Source: Candidatus Sedimenticola endophacoides (GTDB lineage Bacteria; Pseudomonadota; Gammaproteobacteria; Chromatiales; Chromatiaceae). From it: a stretch of DNA of 64,000 nt. Made by a program: the position numbers and the translations under genes. The stretch lies in the NCBI GenBank assembly GCA_003062205.1, contig PQCP01000104.1, positions 1-64,000 on the forward strand. The letters are read 5' to 3'. Shown here in pieces: positions 18,509 to 27,277 of this stretch. Numbering within the stretch: the first letter of the stretch is position 1; each line of letters starts with the position of its first letter. The notes below the pieces were generated by a model. The model did no database searches. It saw nothing but the letters and a program-made list of their open reading frames with translations, and had not been told where the DNA came from.

Positions 18509-19132
18509 TCAGGTGACGACCTGCAGCTCCCCCTTGCGCAGCCGTTCCAGCCTGCGGATGAGGTTGGATGGGCGGGTGTGAAAATAGGCGGTGACCCGGC
18601 GTGAGAACAGCCCCACGTGGTTGGGCGCGATGGATTCGGGGCAGGCGGTCTGGCAGAGATTGCACAGCACGCACTCGCCGAACAGCTCCCCGGCCTCCCG
18701 GAACTTCCCCTTGGACGCCAGTTCGACCCCCTTCTCGACCTGGATCCCCTTGGGGCAGGTGGTGTTGCAGCCGCCGCAGTGGCGGCACTTCTCCGCCTCC
18801 GGGAAAAACTGATGGAAGCGGGCCTGGACCTCCCAGGAGTTTTTGATCTCGTCAAGCTGGTAGCGGTGGTGGGTCGGCGTCGGGAAGAGCAGGAAGTTGA
18901 CCTGCATCCCCTCTTCGACCAGCACCTGGCAACCCAGCTCGGTGGTCACCTGGCGGCTGTCGGCGCGGCGCACCATCACCCGGCAGGAGCCGCACACACC
19001 CTCCAGGCAGCCGACGCTCTTCACCCTCGGGTAACCGGCGTGCCAAAGCGCCTGGATCACCGACAGGTAGGGTGGGGCGGAGATATCCTTGCCGTTGATG
19101 GTCAGGTGGATCTCGTGTGCGTTGCCGGACAT
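18509..19132 (-). CDS. frdB: Fumarate reductase/succinate dehydrogenase iron-sulfur subunit
   Basis: A 207-residue protein with a plant-type 2Fe-2S domain (Cys 42/47/50/68) followed by two 4Fe-4S motifs, CRHCGGCNTTCPKG (116-129) and CVLCNLCQTACPES (154-167). Membrane SdhB/FrdB proteins normally carry 2Fe-2S, 4Fe-4S and 3Fe-4S; two full CxxCxxCxxxCP motifs here suggest two 4Fe-4S clusters. It starts 18 bases before frdA's frame and 40 bases after repeat B. No strong Shine-Dalgarno sequence precedes the ATG, so the leader, including the repeat, may matter for its translation. Confidence 0.85.
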   Translation of the reverse strand: MSGNAHEIHLTINGKDISAPPYLSVIQALWHAGYPRVKSVGCLEGVCGSCRVMVRRADSRQVTTELGCQVLVEEGMQVNFLLFPTPTHHRYQLDEIKNSWEVQARFHQFFPEAEKCRHCGGCNTTCPKGIQVEKGVELASKGKFREAGELFGECVLCNLCQTACPESIAPNHVGLFSRRVTAYFHTRPSNLIRRLERLRKGELQVVT

Positions 19133-19172
19133 GCTTGAATTTACTCGCTTTTACTGCCATTCAGTATCAAAA

Positions 19173-19472
19173 CAAGAGTGTCGCTACCTCGTGAAAGATT
19201 TTGGGACATCCCAGTCCCCAAAATCGACTCGCCAACGCGACAGCCGTTACTGCCCCGACCGTCCTGCGCTCATCACGACTCCGTCCCGCACATTGCAGCA
19301 AAGCTGCTCGTGCGCAACTCCGTCATGATGACCACAATGACTCTACGGCGTGTCGGATGCGCTATTTGTATGCCCTACGTCACTCCCTATCGGTCGTAAC
19401 TGCGGCCATACAACCGCGCCTACGCCTATCGGGGACTAACCGCCTTCGCTTCGCTCTCCATGGCGGTTAGCG
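19173..19472 (-). repeat. 300-bp repeat, full copy B
   Basis: Ends are CAAGAGTGTCGC (left) and GGCGGTTAGCG (right). By base-by-base reading it is identical to the copies at 42509-42808 (inverted) and 47956-48255. No transposase and no clear target-site duplication. It splits mdh from frdB within one gene train; its CAAGAG end is 40 bases from the frdB ATG. Internal inverted pairs include CTAACCGCC/GGCGGTTAG at one end and GATTTTGGG/CCCAAAATC near the other. Short reading frames cross it but have no codon-bias or start-site support, and I treat it as non-coding. Confidence 0.93.
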
Positions 19473-19634
19473 AATGCTCCGTATTATGGGGCAGAGTCTG
19501 AAGCTGCAACTATCAGTAATGCTTATGCAAAATACCCACCACCCCTTATTGTCCTTATTAAACAAGGCGTTAACGGGGAGTGGGGGCGGGGGTTGGTGGG
19601 AATCAAGGGTATTAACCCCGGCCTTTGGGGGCGT

Positions 19635-20576
19635 TCAGGGGTTCTCCCTGACCTTCCGCACGCTGGCCTGGACGGCGCCGAAGCTGTTGTCGAACAGCTG
19701 CTGCTCGTCCGGGGTGAGCGGGAATTCGATCACCTGCTCCACCCCCGCGGCGCCGATCACGCAGGGCACACCCATGAAGTAGCCGTCGACGCCGTATTCG
19801 CCCTGGCAATAGGCGGCGGAGGCGATGACCCGCCGCTTGTCCCTGACGTGCGCCTCGACCATCTCGGCGATGGCGGCGGCGGAGCTGACGAAGGCGCTGC
19901 CGTTGCCCAGCAGGGAGACGATCTCGGTGCCGGCGTTGCGGGTGCGCTCGGCCACCGCCTCGATGCGTTCGGGACTGAGCAGGTCGGTGATCGGGACACC
20001 GCCGATGGTGGCGGTGCGGATCAGCGGGATCATGGTCGGGCCGTGGCCGCCCATCACCAGGCAGGCGACATCCTCCACCGAGTAGCCGGTCTCCATCGCC
20101 AGGTAGGTGCGAAAACGCGCGCTGTCGAGGGCTCCGGCCATCCCCACCACCCGGTGGTGGGGCAGGCCGGATGCCTGGTGGAAGGCGTAAACGATGGCGT
20201 CGAGGGGGTTGGTGGTGACGATGCAGAAGGCGTCGGGGGCGTGGCGGCGGACCTGCTCGCCGACATGGCGCACAATGGCCAGGTTGACGTCCAGTAGATC
20301 CTCGCGGGACATGCCCGGCCTGCGTGCCATGCCCGCGGTGATGACCACCACGTCGGCGCCCTCCAGGTCCGCGAAGTCGCCGCTGCCGCGAAGCTCCACG
20401 TCGTGGCCGCCATTGGGGCGGTAGCCCATGATGTCGAGGGCTTTGCCCTGCATGCGCTCGGCCTGTTCCGGCGTGTCGATGATCAGCAGGTCGCCGAGCT
20501 CTTTCTGGGTCAGCAACAGCGCCAGGATGCCGCCGATCTGACCGCCGCCGACGAGGGCGATGCGTTTTCTTGGCAT
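19635..20576 (-). CDS. mdh: Malate dehydrogenase, LDH-like type
   Basis: A 313-residue NAD-dependent malate dehydrogenase, interconverting oxaloacetate and malate. The N-terminal nucleotide motif is GGGQIGGILA; GMARRPGMSREDLL holds the substrate-binding Arg that distinguishes malate from lactate dehydrogenases; TTNPLDA and the catalytic-His motif MGGHG are present. This is the LDH-like class used by many rTCA organisms and alphaproteobacteria rather than the E. coli Mdh class. A GAGAGG ribosome site lies 11 bases before the ATG. It is the first gene of the minus-strand train, separated from frdB by repeat B. Confidence 0.93.
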   Translation of the reverse strand: MPRKRIALVGGGQIGGILALLLTQKELGDLLIIDTPEQAERMQGKALDIMGYRPNGGHDVELRGSGDFADLEGADVVVITAGMARRPGMSREDLLDVNLAIVRHVGEQVRRHAPDAFCIVTTNPLDAIVYAFHQASGLPHHRVVGMAGALDSARFRTYLAMETGYSVEDVACLVMGGHGPTMIPLIRTATIGGVPITDLLSPERIEAVAERTRNAGTEIVSLLGNGSAFVSSAAAIAEMVEAHVRDKRRVIASAAYCQGEYGVDGYFMGVPCVIGAAGVEQVIEFPLTPDEQQLFDNSFGAVQASVRKVRENP

Positions 20577-20982
20577 GGAGGTTTTCCTCTCTAATTTAAA
20601 CAGTGCGTGGGCCGGGCCGCGGGAGGTGGCGGCCGTTCGGTCGAGGGGCGGAATACCGCCCGGGGCACCCGGATTCGGTGCGGTGTCTGCGTCCGCGCGG
20701 GTGTGTGGGGCGTCGTGGGTGCTTTCCGCCTCCGCCGTGGCGGGATCCGGCGTGTCGTCCGGTTGCGCATTTGTAGGGTGTCGCGGGGGGGCTTGGCAAA
20801 TATGAATTTTCTATCCGTAACCAGTCAGCATCTATCGCCAGGCCGATGTTTTGCGTTTGCGTTGAAATGCAGAGCGCCGAAACAGGCCCTGGTTTTTCGG
20901 TAAAACACGGTCCCATAGTCCCTTTGAGAACGTGAGCAATCCATTTTAAGAACGTATCCCCGTCACCCGGCGAACCGAATCC
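20577..20982. other. Intergenic region upstream of mdh
   Basis: About 400 bases between mdh and the hypothetical gene at 20983-21636. I see no credible gene. Both neighbours are transcribed leftwards, so this should hold the mdh promoter and the end of the ponA transcription unit. The part from about 20800 to 20960 is more AT-rich than its surroundings. No T-tract hairpin terminator was found. Confidence 0.6.
20770..20799 (-). promoter_or_regulatory. Possible sigma-70-like promoter for mdh and the operon
   Basis: On the minus strand TTGCCA (20799-20794) is followed after 18 bases by TACAAA (20775-20770). The match to consensus is partial (TACAAA four of six). It lies about 190 bases before the mdh ATG. 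Low certainty; a transcription start map would decide. Confidence 0.25.
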
Positions 20983-21636
20983 TCAGTCGAAGCCGCTGCG
21001 ATCTGGAGCCGAATCGCCGGGCGCGTCTTGCGCGCCCGCCAGGAGCTGCTTCAACTGGTGGATCGAAAGACCGCTGTTCGGGCGTTCGGTGAGCGGGTCG
21101 AGGGGCGGGTCGGTTCGATCGTGCGGGGTCAGAATAAGCAACTCGATGGATGCATCACCGGCTTCAAAAGCCAGCAGGGGACGCGGCTCCCTGCGCCCCT
21201 TGGAGAAGCGAACGCTCATTTCGCCATCCCGGTGCGGGATGTGGTGATGCAGCAGGTGGAGGATCACCTCCTCCGGGGTCTCGGCGTAGAGGTGGAGCCG
21301 GATCGGGTGCTGGGGGCCGCCGCGGCCCGGGGCGAGGCGGGGACCGAACTGCTTCAGGCTCTGCATGGCCTGGAGGGCGAGCCGGTGTTGTCGCTGCACC
21401 AATCCCGCGCGTGCCGCTTCGGCGTCCACCTCTTCCCCATGGAACAGCTGCAGGTAGTCGAGCAGGGCCTGGTGGATCTCCCCGTTGCCGGGCAGGGCGT
21501 GGGCGTCGATGTGGGGAAAACGGCGTGCCGCCCTGCGCCGTGCCGCCGCATAGTCGAGGTGCTCCTCGCCGGCCAGGATGCGTGCCGCCTCGGCCGCGAT
21601 ACGCCGACGTATCTCCTGCTGCTCGCGGCGGCTCAC
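20983..21636 (-). CDS. Conserved hypothetical protein, 217 residues
   Basis: Starts 10 bases after the ponA stop, so it is probably co-transcribed with ponA. The N-terminus is charged and helical (REQQEIRRRIAAEAARILA), followed by DYAAARRRAARRFPHID, a pattern I recall from uncharacterised proteins of beta- and gammaproteobacteria whose members share an AARIxAEEG...AKRKAAERLG type N-terminus. The middle (about 100-165) is rich in Leu and His and may be a small mixed domain. There is no signal peptide or membrane helix. No function can be given. Confidence 0.75.
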   Translation of the reverse strand: MSRREQQEIRRRIAAEAARILAGEEHLDYAAARRRAARRFPHIDAHALPGNGEIHQALLDYLQLFHGEEVDAEAARAGLVQRQHRLALQAMQSLKQFGPRLAPGRGGPQHPIRLHLYAETPEEVILHLLHHHIPHRDGEMSVRFSKGRREPRPLLAFEAGDASIELLILTPHDRTDPPLDPLTERPNSGLSIHQLKQLLAGAQDAPGDSAPDRSGFD

Positions 21637-21646
21637 GCCCCAGGCC

Positions 21647-24163
21647 TCAGAAGAGTTCCGCGGCCGGGGGCGGGGTGGCGCTGTCCGTGCCGGAATCGGC
21701 CCGGTAGGGGTCCCCCCCTCCGGTGGTCACGCTCTCCTGCGGGGCGTTGTCCGCCCGGAACACCTCGAAGATGGCGTCCTTCTGTGAGATCGGGGCCCGC
21801 TTGCCGGTGGCCGGATCGATGCGCACCGTGATCATCCCCTCGGGCATCCCGAGGTGGTGTTCGGGCACTCCGTCCAGGGCCTGACCCATGAAGTGGATCC
21901 AGGCGGGCAGGGCGGCGCGGCCGCCCACCTCGCCCCGCCCCAGGGGCTTGGATGAGTCGAAGCCGACCCAGGCGATGGCCACCAGCCGACGTTGGAAGCC
22001 GTTGAACCAGGCGTCGCGCTGCTCGTTGGTGGTGCCGGTCTTGCCCGCCAGGTCCTTGCGGCCCAGTACCATCGCCTTGCGGCCGGTGCCGTGAGTGATG
22101 ACATCGCGCATCATGGAGTTCATCAAGTAATGATTCTCGGGGCTGATGCCGCGCGCGGCGCGTTTCGGGGTGGGGGCGGTTGGCTCCTGGGCTGGTCCCG
22201 GAGCTTGTTCCGGGGCCGTTGTGCCGGAGGGCTGGTCGGCCGTCGCGGAGCCGGGTGGCGGGGACGGCTCCTCGATCTCCGGGCACTCCTCGCACACCCG
22301 GGCTGGGTCGGCCAGGAAGACCTCCCGGTCGGCGCTGTCGGTGATGCGGGTGATCAGATAGGGCGTGACGCGGTAGCCGCCGTTGGCGAGCACCGCATAG
22401 GCCCCGGCCATCTCCAGGGGGGTGACCCCGCCGCTGCCCAGCGCCAGGGAGAGGTTGTGCGGCAGTTGCGCCGGATCGAAGCCGAAATTCTTCGCGTGCT
22501 CCAGCGCGAACTCGACCCCCATGGCGCGCAGCAGTCGGATCGACACCAGATTGCGTGATTTTGTCAGGGCGTGACGCAGGCGGGTCGGACCGAAGAACTT
22601 GCCGCTGTAGTTCTCCGGTCGCCAGGCACCCTCCAGGCTGGTGTCATTGAACACCACCGGCGCGTCGTTGATCAGGCTGGCGGCGCTATAACCCGCCTCC
22701 AGGGCGGCGGAGTAGATGATCGCCTTGAAGCCGGAGCCGGGCTGGCGCCGTGCCTGGATCACCCGGTTGAATTTGCTGTGGAAGAAGTCGTAACCGCCGA
22801 CCAGGGCGCGGATGGCGCCGTCGTCGGGATCGACGGAGACCAATGCGCCCGCGGCCTCGGGAATCTGGGCCAGGCGCCAGTGTGCCGGGGTGTCGTCGCT
22901 GGCCTCCACCGGCAGGATGCGTATCAGGTCCCCGGGGCGGAGGATCTCTGCGGCGGTTTTGGGTTTCTCCCCGCGCCGGTTTTCATTGATGTAGGGCCGG
23001 GCCCACTCCAGCCCCTCCCAGGTCAGGGTGAGACGCTCACCCCCGGACAAAAACAGTTCCGCCTGCTGCTCGGCGACGGCGGTGACCAGCGCCGGGGTGA
23101 GGTCGCCGACGCGGTGGTGATCGGCGAGCAGTCCGTCGAGGTCCGCGTCGGCGGGCGGTTCGGGCAGCTCGAAATGTTGCTCGGGGCCCCGGTAGCCGTG
23201 GCGCAGGTCATACTCCTGGAGGGCCTTGCGCACCCCCTCCTGCGCGGCGTCCTGGAGTCGGCTCTGAACTGTGGTATGGACGCTGAAGCCTTCGGTGTAG
23301 GCGTCGGCGCCGTAGCGCTCATACATGTGCGAGCGTACCATCTCGGCGACGTAGGGGGCATCCATCTCCGTCTGGGTCTGGTGCAGTGAGGCGCTCACCC
23401 CCTCGGCCAGGGCCGTGCGGTACTCCTCCTCAGGGATCATGTCTAGATCGCGCATCCGCCCCAGGACGTAGTCCCGCCGCTGTAGCGCCCTCTCGGGATT
23501 GATGATCGGGTTAAACTTTGATGGGGCCTTTGGCAGTCCGGCGATCATGGCAATCTGGGGCAGCGTGAGCTGTTCCACGCTCTTGCCATAATAGATTTGG
23601 GCGGCCGCGCCGATGCCATAGGCGCGGTTGCCGAGGTAAATCTTGTTGAGGTAAAGGGCGAGGATCTCCTGCTTGGGCAGGTCGCGTTCGATCTGTAGGG
23701 CGAGAAGGATCTCGTTGAGTTTACGGATATAGGTCTTTTCGCTGGAGAGGTAGAAGTTTCTCGCCACCTGCATGGTGATGGTGCTGCCCCCCTGGCCCTT
23801 TTCTCCGGTCATCAGCAGGTTTACCGCAGCGCGGATCAGCCCCTGGTAATCGACTCCGGGGTGCTCGAAGAAGCGGTCATCTTCGGCGGCGAGGAATGCC
23901 TGCACCATGCGCTCGGGGATCTCGGGGTAGGCAAGGGGGATGCGGCGCTTTTCTCCGAACTCTGCCATCAGCAGGCCCTCGGCGGAGTAAACCCGCAGCG
24001 GGACCTGAAACTTGACGTGTTTCAGATTTTCGGTGGATGGAAGGTTCGGTTGCAACTGGTAGTAGATGACAGCGGCGCCGATAACTCCTGCGAAGAGGCC
24101 TGTAAAGGCGCTCCACAAGACGAATTTGAAAAATTTTGCTAACCACTTCATGCGCTGGTTCAC
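21647..24163 (-). CDS. mrcA: Penicillin-binding protein 1A, bifunctional
   Basis: An 838-residue class A PBP: one N-terminal membrane helix (about 10-32), glycosyltransferase domain with EDDRFFEHPG near residue 90, GQGGSTITMQVARNFYL and NEILLALQIE, then the transpeptidase domain with SGFK (active Ser near 475), SRN, and KTGTT near 708. It polymerises and cross-links peptidoglycan in the periplasm. A Pro/Glu-rich insert of about 45 residues lies near residues 640-680, between the SRN and KTG motifs. Divergent from pilM, the standard neighbourhood in gammaproteobacteria. Confidence 0.95.
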   Translation of the reverse strand: MNQRMKWLAKFFKFVLWSAFTGLFAGVIGAAVIYYQLQPNLPSTENLKHVKFQVPLRVYSAEGLLMAEFGEKRRIPLAYPEIPERMVQAFLAAEDDRFFEHPGVDYQGLIRAAVNLLMTGEKGQGGSTITMQVARNFYLSSEKTYIRKLNEILLALQIERDLPKQEILALYLNKIYLGNRAYGIGAAAQIYYGKSVEQLTLPQIAMIAGLPKAPSKFNPIINPERALQRRDYVLGRMRDLDMIPEEEYRTALAEGVSASLHQTQTEMDAPYVAEMVRSHMYERYGADAYTEGFSVHTTVQSRLQDAAQEGVRKALQEYDLRHGYRGPEQHFELPEPPADADLDGLLADHHRVGDLTPALVTAVAEQQAELFLSGGERLTLTWEGLEWARPYINENRRGEKPKTAAEILRPGDLIRILPVEASDDTPAHWRLAQIPEAAGALVSVDPDDGAIRALVGGYDFFHSKFNRVIQARRQPGSGFKAIIYSAALEAGYSAASLINDAPVVFNDTSLEGAWRPENYSGKFFGPTRLRHALTKSRNLVSIRLLRAMGVEFALEHAKNFGFDPAQLPHNLSLALGSGGVTPLEMAGAYAVLANGGYRVTPYLITRITDSADREVFLADPARVCEECPEIEEPSPPPGSATADQPSGTTAPEQAPGPAQEPTAPTPKRAARGISPENHYLMNSMMRDVITHGTGRKAMVLGRKDLAGKTGTTNEQRDAWFNGFQRRLVAIAWVGFDSSKPLGRGEVGGRAALPAWIHFMGQALDGVPEHHLGMPEGMITVRIDPATGKRAPISQKDAIFEVFRADNAPQESVTTGGGDPYRADSGTDSATPPPAAELF

Positions 24164-24378
24164 ACTCTCCTGGCTTGGGGGGTGATGTCGGGTTCGGCTC
24201 GGGACTATATTGGTTGCATTCTTTAAAGTTCAGGTATCCCGCCTCGGTGCGTGGCAGGCGTCACTTTACCATCGCGCGGCGGGCTTGGGTAATCGGCTCT
24301 GGTCGCTGCTGTGCAGGTCCGTAATCGGGGGCATTTTAACAAAATCGGTGACGAGACGGCACTTTTGCATAAAAAAAC

Positions 24379-24409
24379 TTCACAAAAAAATCATTTGTTG
24401 CTATATAGT
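24379..24409 (+). promoter_or_regulatory. Candidate pilM operon promoter
   Basis: In the 319-base divergent region between the PBP1A gene and pilM, an AT-rich patch contains TTCACA (24379-24384) with TATATA 17 bases later (24402-24407) or TATAGT at 24404-24409. This is the most promoter-like sequence in an otherwise GC-rich area and faces pilM. The pilM ATG is about 75 bases downstream. Based on consensus matching only. Confidence 0.4.
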
Positions 24410-24425
24410 TAACTATCCTACTTAA

Positions 24426-25559
<1,134 letters not shown>

Positions 25560-25560
25560 T

Positions 25561-26121
25561 ATGGCTAGAATCAACCTACTCCCATGGCGTGAAAATCTGC
25601 GCAAGAAGCAGCAGCGGGACTTCGGTGTCGCGGCCGTGTTCGCCATATTGCTGACGGTTGCGGGTTGCGCCGGTGTCTTCTTCTATGTGGAAGGCATGAT
25701 TGACCAGCAGCGCCAGCGCAATCAGTTTTTACAGCGCGAAATCGCCGTAGTGGAGGCGAAGCTGAAGGAGATCGAGGATCTGGAGAAGACCAAGGCCAAG
25801 CTGATCGCCAGGATGAATGTCATCCAGGAATTGCAGACCAGCCGTCCCGAGATCGTCCACTTGTTCGATGAACTGGTCGCCACCATCCCCGAGGGGGTGC
25901 ATCTGGTTAAATTGAGTCAATCGGGCGCCGTTCTTACTCTGGACGGGGAGGCGCAGTCCAACGCCCGCGTCTCCACCTATATGCGCAATATCGAGGCGTC
26001 CAAGTGGATCGGCGACGCCGCCCTGCAGGTGATTACCGCACAGGGGAAGGATGGCGCGGGTCAGAACAAGTTCATCCTCAACGCCAAGCAGGTCAGCATG
26101 TCCGAGGAGGCGAAGAAGTGA
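25561..26121 (+). CDS. pilN: Type IV pilus alignment protein PilN
   Basis: A 186-residue bitopic membrane protein beginning with the PilM-binding tail MARINLLPWRE, then a helix at about 22-43 and a periplasmic coiled coil and ferredoxin-like fold. The ATG at 25561 is chosen over an in-frame TTG at 25552 because it begins the conserved motif. PilN pairs with PilO. Its stop overlaps the pilO GTG. Confidence 0.94.
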   Translation: MARINLLPWRENLRKKQQRDFGVAAVFAILLTVAGCAGVFFYVEGMIDQQRQRNQFLQREIAVVEAKLKEIEDLEKTKAKLIARMNVIQELQTSRPEIVHLFDELVATIPEGVHLVKLSQSGAVLTLDGEAQSNARVSTYMRNIEASKWIGDAALQVITAQGKDGAGQNKFILNAKQVSMSEEAKK

Positions 26122-26726
26122 ATCTGCAGGAACTCAACGAACTGGATCTGAGCGACATCGGCGGCTGGCCGATGCCGGTGAAGGTGGTGCTGGTGCTGCT
26201 CCTTTGCACCGGCATCGGTATCGGATGGTATTTCTTCAATACCGAGAAACAGCTGCAATCACTGGAGCAGATAGAGAGGCAGGAGCTGTCGTTGCGCAAG
26301 GATTTTGAGCGGAAGCAGGCGCGCGCCGTGAATCTGGACAACTACAAGAAGCAGTTGGAGGAGATGCGCCAGTCCTTTGGCGCCATGCTGCGCCAGTTGC
26401 CCAACACCACGGAGGTGGCGGATCTGCTGGTCGACGTCTCCCAGACCGGGTTGGCGGCGGGGCTGGAGTTCGATCTCTTCGACCCCCAGGCCGAGGTGCC
26501 CAAGGAGTTCTATGCGGAGTTGCCGATCAGTCTTAAGGTGCGGGGTGGGTATCATGAGTTTGGCGAGTTCATCAGCGGGCTTGCCGCCCTGCCCCGGATC
26601 GTCACCATTCACGATGTTGTGGTGGCCGCAGAGAACGCCAAGAACGAGAGGGCGGGAGGCAAGGTGTTGACCATGGAGGCTACGGCCAAGACCTATCGCT
26701 ACCTGGATGAGGAGAGTGGACAATGA
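26118..26726 (+). CDS. pilO: Type IV pilus alignment protein PilO
   Basis: A 202-residue protein with a GTG start overlapping the pilN stop (GTGA); GAGGAGG upstream is the ribosome site. One helix (about 20-40) is followed by a coiled coil and the PilO domain with LPNTTEVADLLVDVSQTG and FGEFISGLAALPRIVTIHD, typical of the family. It forms heterodimers with PilN in the periplasm. Its end overlaps pilP by four bases. Confidence 0.94.
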   Translation: MNLQELNELDLSDIGGWPMPVKVVLVLLLCTGIGIGWYFFNTEKQLQSLEQIERQELSLRKDFERKQARAVNLDNYKKQLEEMRQSFGAMLRQLPNTTEVADLLVDVSQTGLAAGLEFDLFDPQAEVPKEFYAELPISLKVRGGYHEFGEFISGLAALPRIVTIHDVVVAAENAKNERAGGKVLTMEATAKTYRYLDEESGQ

Positions 26727-27262
26727 GCGATCGCGCCACCCCGGAAGGGGGAGTGAAGTTTCTGGTGGCGGCTGCTGTGGTGCTCCTCGTCGCGGGCTGT
26801 AGCGCGGACATGCAGGATCTGCACCGCTATGTCGATGAGGTGAAATCCCGCAAGCAGGGCGAGATCGAGCCCCTGCCCGAGATCCGGCAGGTGGAAACCT
26901 TTGTGTATGTCGCCGGTGAACGCCGCGATCCCTTCACCGTCGAGGTGGAGGAGGAGGCCGAGACCGCAGGGGGAGCGGGGGGTGGGGTTATGCCCGATCT
27001 CAACTGCCGCAAGGAGGAGCTTGAAGGGTATGCCCTGGATTCGTTGAGAATGGTGGGTACCCTGGAGTTGTCCGGGACCCAGTGGGCGTTGGTCAAGACT
27101 TCGGACGAGACGATTCATCGGGTCAAGCCCGGAAATTACGTGGGGCAGAATCATGGTCAGATTCTGCGTATAACCGAGACTGCGGTTGAGTTGACAGAAT
27201 TGATTTCAGACGGCCAGGGTGGGTATCAGGAGCGCCAGGCCTCCCTCGCACTGACAGAGTAG
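26723..27262 (+). CDS. pilP: Type IV pilus lipoprotein PilP
   Basis: A 179-residue lipoprotein. The lipobox is VAGC near residue 26, an unstructured Glu-rich stretch follows, and the C-terminal HM-crossover domain shows SLRMVGTLELSGTQWALV and VKPGNYVGQNHGQI. It links PilNO to the secretin PilQ in the periplasm. The ATG overlaps the pilO stop. Confidence 0.94.
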   Translation: MSDRATPEGGVKFLVAAAVVLLVAGCSADMQDLHRYVDEVKSRKQGEIEPLPEIRQVETFVYVAGERRDPFTVEVEEEAETAGGAGGGVMPDLNCRKEELEGYALDSLRMVGTLELSGTQWALVKTSDETIHRVKPGNYVGQNHGQILRITETAVELTELISDGQGGYQERQASLALTE

Positions 27263-27277
27263 ATCAGGGGTGTAACG

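Noticed and set aside
19178..19470. Protein-coding frames of 73 and 89 codons inside the 300-bp repeat, the same in every copy
   Set aside because: Copies are identical at DNA level, so identical translations carry no evidence of selection. Several frames and both strands are open, there is no ribosome site, and the repeat folds into many inverted pairs. Better explained as non-coding.
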